5,560 nucleotides of DNA. Origin: ZC4RG20 sp035760685 (lineage in GTDB: Bacteria; Pseudomonadota; Gammaproteobacteria; Steroidobacterales; Rariloculaceae). The first letter of the stretch is position 1, and each line of letters begins with the position of its first letter. The DNA is taken from contig DASTSM010000031.1 in the NCBI GenBank assembly GCA_035760685.1, positions 1 to 5,560 of the forward strand. Direction: 5' to 3'. The position numbers and the translations under genes were made by a program. Shown here one piece after another: positions 1 to 4,627 of the stretch. A model generated the notes under the pieces. It was not told where the DNA came from. It saw nothing but the letters and a program-made list of their open reading frames with translations, and ran no database searches.

Positions 1-84
1 GGCGAGCGCCGCGAGACGCGAATCGCCGTCGAGGTTGCGCAGCACGTCCCGCAGCAACGGCAGCAGAGAGCGATCGAGCGGCAT
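1..84 (-). CDS. Possible N-terminus of an unknown protein (runs off left edge)
   Basis: An open minus-strand frame starts at an ATG at position 84 and reaches the window edge without a stop. The 28 visible residues begin MPLDRSLLPLLRDVLRNLDG, look like a leucine-rich amphipathic helix, and use mostly G/C-ending codons like the real genes here. No family is recognisable. The start is uncertain: the same frame stays open upstream to another ATG at position 255. The part from about 184 to 255 has many A/T-ending codons and contains the promoter and ribosome site of the opposite gene, so I prefer a start nearer 84. A TACGCT box on the minus strand at 96-91 lies 6 bases before the ATG, which would suit a leaderless transcript, but no good -35 is seen. 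It would be divergent from the VOC gene. It may be chance. Confidence 0.4.
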   Translation of the reverse strand, partial: MPLDRSLLPLLRDVLRNLDGDSRLAALA

Positions 85-216
85 GCGGCGAGCGTACCGG
101 AGTGCGGGGCCGAGCGCGACGATCCCCGCACCGCCGCTCCGAGCAAGTTCCCCGGCGCCCCGCAGTCCGCCGAGCGCGGCGCAAAAATCGTCAAGAGGCG
201 CGGGCTTCGCCCGACC

Positions 217-222
217 TAGAAT
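217..222 (+). promoter_or_regulatory. Candidate -10 box for the VOC gene
   Basis: TAGAAT matches the sigma-70 -10 consensus at five of six positions and sits in a locally AT-richer stretch. Transcription would begin near 229, leaving a leader of about 25 bases that includes the ribosome site at 242-245. No convincing -35 hexamer stands 16-18 bases upstream. The box overlaps the in-frame ATG at 221, which argues against that ATG being the start of the VOC gene. Confidence 0.45.
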
Positions 223-241
223 GCGAAACCTTCCATGCGAC

Positions 242-245
242 GGAG
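242..245 (+). promoter_or_regulatory. Ribosome binding site deciding the VOC gene start
   Basis: GGAG lies 8 bases before the ATG at 254, an ideal spacing. The reading frame is open much further upstream (ATGs at 35, 83 and 221), but that extension encodes an Arg/Ser/Pro-rich stretch typical of a GC-rich non-coding frame. The site therefore selects 254. Confidence 0.6.
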
Positions 246-253
246 TTTCGAAC

Positions 254-676
254 ATGCGGATCGTCCCGTCTTTGCTGCTCCTCCCGGGAATACTGGCCGC
301 CCGGCCCGCCGTGCCGCAAAACGGCCCCGTGCCCGCTCCCCTCGTTTTCCTCGACATCGCGGGCCCGGATTTCGGCGCTCAGCGCGAGTTTTACTCGCGC
401 GTGTTCCATTGGCCGATCGCGGCAGACGGCAGCTTTACGGTGCCGATGACGTCGTCCGTCGGCGGCTCGCTGCGGCAAGATCCGGCCGATAAGCGCTTTT
501 ACATCGGCGTCGAGGACGTCGCGGCGAAGCTCGAGGAGATCGAAGCCGCCGGCGGCACCGTGGAGCAACGGCGCTTCGAGGTGCCGGGCGTCGCGATTCT
601 CGGGCTCTTCCGCGATCCGGCGGGCAATACCATGGGACTCGTCGAGATGGAAAACGGCCGGGCCAAGGTGCCTTGA
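254..676 (+). CDS. Exported VOC (glyoxalase/bleomycin-resistance fold) protein
   Basis: The product has 140 residues. Residues 29-132 resemble the vicinal-oxygen-chelate superfamily, in particular the 'predicted enzyme related to lactoylglutathione lyase' group. The match covers a first strand (LVFLDIAGPD), the helix with FYSRVFHW at 46-53, a GG turn at 70-71, a second-module strand FYIGVEDV followed by a helix KLEEIEAAGG, and the closing DPAGNTMGLVE at 121-131. The length fits one VOC domain, and such proteins usually dimerise. Glu131 is at the usual place of the last metal ligand, but the first strand has no obvious His or Glu ligand, so the catalytic metal site is doubtful. Residues 1-20 are signal-like: a short basic start, a run rich in Leu, then Ala. 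They contain no Cys, so this is not a lipoprotein, and the cleavage site is not clear. The substrate is unknown. The gene converges with the cyclotransferase gene. Confidence 0.8.
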   Translation: MRIVPSLLLLPGILAARPAVPQNGPVPAPLVFLDIAGPDFGAQREFYSRVFHWPIAADGSFTVPMTSSVGGSLRQDPADKRFYIGVEDVAAKLEEIEAAGGTVEQRRFEVPGVAILGLFRDPAGNTMGLVEMENGRAKVP

Positions 677-683
677 GGACGAC

Positions 684-698
684 CGGCCGCTGCGGCCG
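684..698 (+). terminator. GC hairpin just after the VOC gene
   Basis: CGGCCG, loop CTG, CGGCCG forms a 6-bp all-GC stem beginning 7 bases after the VOC stop codon. It could help end transcription of that gene. No T-tract follows, so it is not a classical intrinsic terminator, and in DNA this rich in GC such palindromes also arise by chance. Confidence 0.3.
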
Positions 699-771
699 CC
701 CTCGCGGCGCCGCCGAAGGGACCGGCGCGCGGCAGGACGGCCACAGGCCGCGCTCGCCGCCGAGCGATGCT

Positions 772-870
772 GCGGAGCCGCCTAGGAGCGACTGGGAGCG
801 GAGACGCCAGGAGCGACTCCGTGACCCCGTGCGGAGGCGCGTTAGGAACGACTCGGTGCGGAGCCGCTAG
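772..870. repeat. Degenerate tandem repeat between convergent genes (3 units plus a partial)
   Basis: Four units each open with GCGGAG: 772-797, 798-830, 831-857 and a partial one at 858-870. The shared pattern is GCGGAGnCGC, then nTAGGAgCGACT, then a variable tail, giving units of 26, 33 and 27 bases. The TAGGAGCGACT core looks like the head of the REP-type elements common between genes in gammaproteobacteria such as Pseudomonas and Xanthomonas relatives. That resemblance is from memory and was not searched. The array fills the gap between two convergent 3' ends, the usual site for such elements. The last unit enters the coding end of the cyclotransferase gene. Positions 677-771 before the array hold GC-rich sequence with no gene that I can support. 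Confidence 0.6.
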
Positions 871-878
871 TTCCGCAC
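856..878 (-). terminator. Hairpin spanning the cyclotransferase stop codon
   Basis: GTGCGGA at 856-862 and TCCGCAC at 872-878 are exact inverted repeats. With one G.T pair and one more C-G pair the stem grows to 9 bp around a 5-base loop, CGCTA. The TAG stop codon of the cyclotransferase (869-867) is at the loop and the base of one arm. The structure would form in transcripts from either strand and could stall polymerase or protect the 3' end from exonucleases. There is no T-tract, so termination is an inference. It coincides with the last repeat unit. Confidence 0.4.
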
Positions 879-1715
879 GAGCTCGATCTCGAAGAGCTTC
901 GGCCAGTCCTTGCCCGTTACGTAGATCTTCTTAGATGCCGCGTCGTAAGCGATGCCGTTCAGCACGTCCTCCTGCCCCCGCTGGCTCTGCGGATAAACGC
1001 CGCTCGCGTCGATCACGCCGACGACCTCGCCCGTCTCCGGCGAGATCCGCACGATGTGATCGTCGTGCCAGACGTTGGCCCAGATCTCGCCGTCGATGTA
1101 CTCGAGCTCGTTGAGCTGGCTCACGGGCGCGCCGCCGAGACGGACCTCGATGGACCGCACGACGTCGAACGACTTCGGATCGAGGAAGCGGATCGTCGGC
1201 GTGCCGTCGCTGAGAATCAGGTTCGCGCCGTCGTCCGTGAGCCCCCACCCCTCGCCCGTATAGCGGAAATTGCCGATCTGCTCGAACGTCTTCGCGTCGT
1301 AGATGAATCCGACCTGATTCCGCCACGTGAGCTCGTAGAGCTTGCCGTCGAGAAGAGCGATGCCTTCGCCGAAGAAAAGCGCGCTCAACGGTTTGCTCTG
1401 CTCGACCTTGCCCGTCGCGAGATCGACGCGCCGGATCGAGGACTGCCCGTACTGGCCCGTGCCCTCGTAGAGGCGGCCGTCCTCGATGAGCAGCCCCTGC
1501 GTGAACGCGGCCGGATCGTGCGGATACTCCTTGACCACGCGCGCCGTCCAGCGCGCGGGCGCGGTCGAGGCCCGGGATTGCGCGAAGGCGCCGAGCGCGA
1601 CCACGGCGGCCGCGAGCGCCGCGGCCGCAATGAAGCGCCCGCGGCGAGCTTCCGCGAAACGGTCGCCTACGCTGCACGCCGTAAGACCCAAACGATTCTT
1701 CGTGAGGCGGTTCAT
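867..1715 (-). CDS. Exported glutaminyl-peptide cyclotransferase (plant-type glutamine cyclotransferase)
   Basis: This enzyme turns an N-terminal glutamine of peptides or proteins into pyroglutamate, releasing ammonia. The 282-residue product (residues numbered from this ATG) has the beta-propeller glutamine cyclotransferase domain from about residue 56 to the end. Landmark motifs are FTQG (71-74), YEGTG (83-87), FGEG (115-118), LTW (129-131), GEGWG (154-158), NELE (202-205), IWANVW (211-216) and TGKDW (267-271). They correspond to the aromatic, Glu, Asn and Lys positions reported around the active site of papaya-type enzymes. A hydrophobic segment at about 28-45, ending in AFA, is a signal peptide or anchor, so the enzyme acts outside the cytoplasm. 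The n-region is long, with RR at 24-25. I chose the ATG because AGGAG (1723-1719) precedes it, although only 3 bases away. A GTG at 1733 in the same frame is the alternative (288 residues). Confidence 0.9.
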   Translation of the reverse strand: MNRLTKNRLGLTACSVGDRFAEARRGRFIAAAALAAAVVALGAFAQSRASTAPARWTARVVKEYPHDPAAFTQGLLIEDGRLYEGTGQYGQSSIRRVDLATGKVEQSKPLSALFFGEGIALLDGKLYELTWRNQVGFIYDAKTFEQIGNFRYTGEGWGLTDDGANLILSDGTPTIRFLDPKSFDVVRSIEVRLGGAPVSQLNELEYIDGEIWANVWHDDHIVRISPETGEVVGVIDASGVYPQSQRGQEDVLNGIAYDAASKKIYVTGKDWPKLFEIELVRN

Positions 1716-1750
1716 ACGCTCCTGCGCGGTCACGTCGGAGAGGCCGCGTT

Positions 1751-1756
1751 ACTTTA
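1751..1756 (-). promoter_or_regulatory. Weak candidate -10 box for the cyclotransferase
   Basis: TAAAGT (four of six consensus positions) lies on the minus strand 36 bases before the chosen ATG, in the only AT-richer stretch of the 120-base gap. No recognisable -35 is found 16-18 bases upstream, where the sequence is a run of A-rich CGGAA/CGAAC-like words (1769-1791). A small hairpin, CGCGA-GCAC-TCGCG at 1794-1807, sits further upstream and could follow the end of the HELKH gene. If the box is not real, the gene depends on read-through from the operon upstream. Confidence 0.25.
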
Positions 1757-1835
1757 GCCGATTCTTCGTTGCCGTTCGTTTCCGTTCCGCGCCCGCGAGC
1801 ACTCGCGAGGGCGAGAACTTGGCCGTCCTACAGGG

Positions 1836-2465
1836 TCATCCGCGCTTCCGCGCCGCGCCCTCGGCCTTCGCCCGCCGCCGCTCGAGGTACTTCGTCTTCT
1901 TCATCCACTGCCAGCGATACTCGGCGGCCTCCGACTCGACGGCCTGGTAGTCGTCGACGTAGCGAGCCGCGAAGCCGTCGACGCCCCAGTCGCGGTACTG
2001 CATGACGTGCTTGAGCTCGTGCGCCCACAGGCTCGGATCGCCGAGCGCATCCTCGCGCCGCTGGAAGACGACGACGTAGTCGAGCGTGATGGCAGGCGCC
2101 TTGCCGAGCAGAAAGGTGTTCTGCTGCAGCGTGAACGGCCCGCCGCACGCGACGCACCAGCGCACGCGATCGAGGATCTCCTCCGGCACGTAGCCCGCGA
2201 GCTCGGCGCGAATCGCCGCCGGGATGGGCTCGACGCCCTGCGCGACGGCATCGTCGCGCGAGCCCGCGATCAGCGCGGCGAGCACGTCCGCGCTCGTGCC
2301 CTTGAGCAGCGGATCGAGACCCGCGATGAACTGCTCGAGGCTCGCGAGCGCGCCGACCGGGGCCTGCACCCGGTCTTCGGCCCCGGCTCCATGCGAAAGC
2401 ACGAGCACGGCGACCGAGGCGGCGGCGATCCCGACCGCCCGTCGGCGTCCTCCGATTCCCTTCAT
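1836..2465 (-). CDS. Exported HExxH metallopeptidase-like protein (DUF4157/eCIS-core type)
   Basis: The product has 209 residues. The core HELKHVMQY at 149-157 is the zinc-binding HExxH motif, preceded by AITLDYVVVF and LWA and followed by WGVDGFAARYVDDYQAVESEA. This arrangement is typical of the DUF4157 (eCIS core) family as I know it. His149 and His153 would bind zinc with Glu150 as the catalytic base. Glu177 or Glu179 is a plausible third ligand, by inference. Residues 1-29 form a signal peptide: RRR, a hydrophobic stretch, then AGA before Glu30, so the protein should be periplasmic or secreted. Residues 104-107 are CVAC, a CxxC pair that could form a disulfide. The tail is strongly basic (KKTKYLERRRAKAEGAARKR). 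The substrate is unknown. No other phage-tail-like injection-system gene is visible, so a link to such particles is not supported. The gene follows the permease after 83 bases. Confidence 0.82.
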   Translation of the reverse strand: MKGIGGRRRAVGIAAASVAVLVLSHGAGAEDRVQAPVGALASLEQFIAGLDPLLKGTSADVLAALIAGSRDDAVAQGVEPIPAAIRAELAGYVPEEILDRVRWCVACGGPFTLQQNTFLLGKAPAITLDYVVVFQRREDALGDPSLWAHELKHVMQYRDWGVDGFAARYVDDYQAVESEAAEYRWQWMKKTKYLERRRAKAEGAARKRG

Positions 2466-2473
2466 CGCGTCCA

Positions 2474-2477
2474 CTCC
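2474..2477 (-). promoter_or_regulatory. Ribosome binding site fixing the HELKH gene start
   Basis: GGAG on the minus strand lies 8 bases before the ATG at 2465. It decides the start, because this reading frame stays open far upstream across the permease gene, where its translation is Arg/His-rich shadow. It also shows that the basic RRR and hydrophobic stretch belong to a true N-terminal signal peptide. Confidence 0.65.
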
Positions 2478-2495
2478 ATCGTCGCGCTGCCGTTC

Positions 2496-2524
2496 ATTAG
2501 GAGGGAGGCCGCGGCCGGCGTCAA
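2496..2524 (-). promoter_or_regulatory. Candidate promoter for the HELKH gene inside the operon
   Basis: On the minus strand TTGACG (2524-2519, five of six -35 positions) is followed after exactly 17 bases by CCTAAT (2501-2496, four of six -10 positions, lacking the important leading TA). Transcription would start near 2489, giving a leader of about 24 bases with the ribosome site at 2477-2474. The spacer contains the perfect 10-base palindrome GGCCGCGGCC (2507-2516). This would allow the HELKH protein to be made apart from the transporter. The weak -10 keeps confidence low. Confidence 0.33.
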
Positions 2525-2548
2525 TAAGCCGCGCGGGCCGCTCCACGA

Positions 2549-4627
2549 TCACATGAGCAGGCTGAGCCGAGGGATCGCCATGAGCACGATCGTCACGAGC
2601 GTAATGATGATGACGAACGGGAAGGAGCCCGCGAAGATCGCGCCGAGGCTCAGGCGCTCGTCGTTGAGGCTCGACTTGATGACGTAGACGCTGAGGCCGA
2701 AAGGCGGCGTCAGCAGCCCGATCTCGACGCCGATGACGGTCACGACGCCGAACCAGACGAGATTGCCGCCGAGGGCCGTGACGACGGGCAGCGCGAGGGG
2801 CAGCAGGATCAAGAGAATCGAGGTCGAGTCGAGCACGCAGCCGAGCACGAGCAGCAGCACGAGGTAGACGGCGAGGAAGCCGAGCATGCCGAGGCCCGTG
2901 CCGCCGAGGTACGCCGCCATGTCCTGCGGCAGTTCGGTCAAGGTCAGCATGCGGCTGAACGTGCTCGCCGAGATGATGAGGAACAGGATGATGACCGTGA
3001 CCTGTCCCGTCTCGCAGATGACCTCCCAGAGCTTCGGCAAGTCGAGGCGGCGCTTCACGAGCGCGATGAGCATCGCGGCGAAGGCGCCCGCGGCGCCGGC
3101 CTCGGTCGGCGTGAAGACGCCGCCGTAGATGCCGCCGAGCACGAGCACGATGAGCGCGACGACGGGCAGGAGGCCGAGAAATACGCTCACCGTGCCGGCT
3201 GGGCGCGCCGTGTCGCCCAGGCTCGCCGTGCCGCTCGCCGCCGTCGTCGTGCCGCTCGCCGCGCTCGCAGTGCCGTCCGCGTCCGCCATGCCGGCCGCGC
3301 CCGCCTTCGGTCCCGCCTGCGCCGTCTCGCCGCCCGCGCGCTTGATGTTCCCGGCGAAGCGCGGCGAGAACCGTGCGATGACGATGACGCCGAGCGCGAG
3401 CGCCGCGGCGAGGATCAGGCCCGGCACGACGGCCGCGCGGAACAGCGCGCCGATCGAGACCTCGGCGATGACACCATAGATGATGAGCAGCAGGCTCGGC
3501 GGAATCAGCATGCCGAGGACCGAAGAGCCGGCCGTGATGCCGACGGCGAACTTCGGCGAGTATCCCTCCCGCACCATCTCGGGCACGGCGATCTTCGTGA
3601 AGATCGCGGCCGAGGCGATCGAGATGCCCGTGATCGCCGCGAAGATCGCGTTCGCGGCGACCGTCGCGACGCCGAGCCCGCCGTACACGCGACCGAACAC
3701 GCGCTGCGCCGCGCGGAACGCGTCCCGGCCGACGTCCGAGACATCGACGAAGAGGCCCATGAGCACGAAGAGCGGGACCGTCGCGAACACGTAGTCCGAG
3801 ACCGTGCCCTCGGCCGCGAGCGCGAGGGATTTCGTAGCGATGCCGAAGTCGTGCTTGAGCAAGGCGAGCCCGAGGAACCCCGTCAGCATCAGGCTGATCG
3901 CGATCGGCATGCCGAGCGCGATGAGCGCGAGCACGCAGAGCACCATGAGGCCGCCGACCGTGCGCGGCTCCGCGCCGAAGAACCACGCGCCGACCACGAC
4001 GGCAACGATCGCGAGGGGCACGAGCATCGTGAGCCAGCCGAGCGCGCCGCCTCGGCCGCGAGAGGCGCGGTCCCGGGCCGTCGGCAGCGCGGCCGCGAGC
4101 CGCCTCGCGTACTCGACGGCGACGACGACCGAGCCGAAGACGAGGATGCCCTTGATCGGCGAGACCGGGATCTTGTAGATGCCTTCGACGCCTTCGAACT
4201 CGCTCGTCCGGAACGCGTGCAGAAAGGCCGGCCATTCGCCGACGGCGAGCAGCACGAAAAGCGCGATGCCGGTCGCGAAGACCGCGATCTCCCAGCGCGC
4301 CGCGACGCCCGGCGCGCGCGCGGCGAGCGGCCCGATCAGCATCTCGGCCTGCGTGAGCCGATTGCGGCTCACCGCGAACGCGAGCTGCAGAAACACGCTC
4401 GCGACGAGCGACAGCGACACCATCTCGGTCACGCCCTTGATCGGATGGTCGAAGACCGTGCGGCCCGTGATGTCGGCGCAGATCAAGAACGTGAGCGCAA
4501 AGATCCAGATCACGCCCGCGCCGTTCATGAGCACGATGAGCCGATCGAACACGCTCGGCGGACGCGCGGGCGACGCCGCGCGCGGGCGCAGGGCCTCCGA
4601 GGTCTCGACCGTCGCCGCCGTGCTCAC
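2549..4627 (-). CDS. TRAP transporter fused permease, DctQ-DctM
   Basis: The product has 692 residues and joins both membrane parts of a TRAP importer, which uses an ion gradient (sodium in studied members) to take up the solute delivered by the periplasmic receptor. After a 25-residue cytoplasmic tail, the DctQ part has four membrane segments near 28-50, 67-88, 113-133 and 158-176. A further helix at 197-217 bridges to DctM, as in natural QM fusions. The DctM part runs from about 223 to 692, with GMPIAISLMLTG (239-250), the half-1 motif FAAITGISIASAA (329-341), GMLIPPSLLLIIYG (372-385), GGVFTPTEAGAAGA (502-515) and the half-2 motif VLDSTSILLILLPLALP (598-614). It starts with GTG, and GTGA overlaps the receptor stop by 4 bases, indicating translational coupling. 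The loop at about 430-478 is an unusual Ala/Gly/Ser/Thr-rich insertion. The next gene follows after 83 bases. Confidence 0.95.
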   Translation of the reverse strand: MSTAATVETSEALRPRAASPARPPSVFDRLIVLMNGAGVIWIFALTFLICADITGRTVFDHPIKGVTEMVSLSLVASVFLQLAFAVSRNRLTQAEMLIGPLAARAPGVAARWEIAVFATGIALFVLLAVGEWPAFLHAFRTSEFEGVEGIYKIPVSPIKGILVFGSVVVAVEYARRLAAALPTARDRASRGRGGALGWLTMLVPLAIVAVVVGAWFFGAEPRTVGGLMVLCVLALIALGMPIAISLMLTGFLGLALLKHDFGIATKSLALAAEGTVSDYVFATVPLFVLMGLFVDVSDVGRDAFRAAQRVFGRVYGGLGVATVAANAIFAAITGISIASAAIFTKIAVPEMVREGYSPKFAVGITAGSSVLGMLIPPSLLLIIYGVIAEVSIGALFRAAVVPGLILAAALALGVIVIARFSPRFAGNIKRAGGETAQAGPKAGAAGMADADGTASAASGTTTAASGTASLGDTARPAGTVSVFLGLLPVVALIVLVLGGIYGGVFTPTEAGAAGAFAAMLIALVKRRLDLPKLWEVICETGQVTVIILFLIISASTFSRMLTLTELPQDMAAYLGGTGLGMLGFLAVYLVLLLVLGCVLDSTSILLILLPLALPVVTALGGNLVWFGVVTVIGVEIGLLTPPFGLSVYVIKSSLNDERLSLGAIFAGSFPFVIIITLVTIVLMAIPRLSLLM
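3215..3277 (-). repeat. In-frame 21-bp tandem repeat inside the DctM loop
   Basis: Three 7-residue units follow one another at residues 451-471 of the permease: DGTASAA, SGTTTAA and SGTASLG. At DNA level a 14-base string, GTGCCGCTCGCCGC on the plus strand, occurs at 3228-3241 and again 21 bases on at 3249-3262. The unit length is a whole number of codons, so copies could be gained or lost by slippage without breaking the frame. The repeat lies in the hydrophilic loop between the two halves of DctM. Confidence 0.65.

Noticed and set aside
35..253. N-terminal extension of the VOC gene to the ATG at 35, 83 or 221.
   Set aside because: The extension is Arg/Ser/Pro-rich with no family match, crosses a -10 box at 217-222, and the good ribosome site points to 254.
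772..870. Reading the spaced repeats as a CRISPR array.
   Set aside because: Units are degenerate and adjoin one another directly, with no uniform spacers and no cas genes nearby.
1056..1757. Long plus-strand open frame opposite the cyclotransferase.
   Set aside because: It is an antisense shadow with low-complexity Arg/Glu/Ala translation, and the minus strand carries a full conserved family in this span.
1769..1791. Run of CGTTC/CGTTT-like words on the plus strand suggesting an operator or microsatellite.
   Set aside because: The words are irregular and the run is only about 23 bases, with no clear period or dyad.
2466..4235. A very long minus-strand open frame (about 590 codons) lying within the permease gene in another frame and running into the HELKH gene.
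   Set aside because: Its translation is Arg/His/Ala-rich without domain character, while the permease frame has clear membrane segments and TRAP motifs. High GC removes stop codons. Only the last 209 codons, after the ribosome site at 2474-2477, are real.
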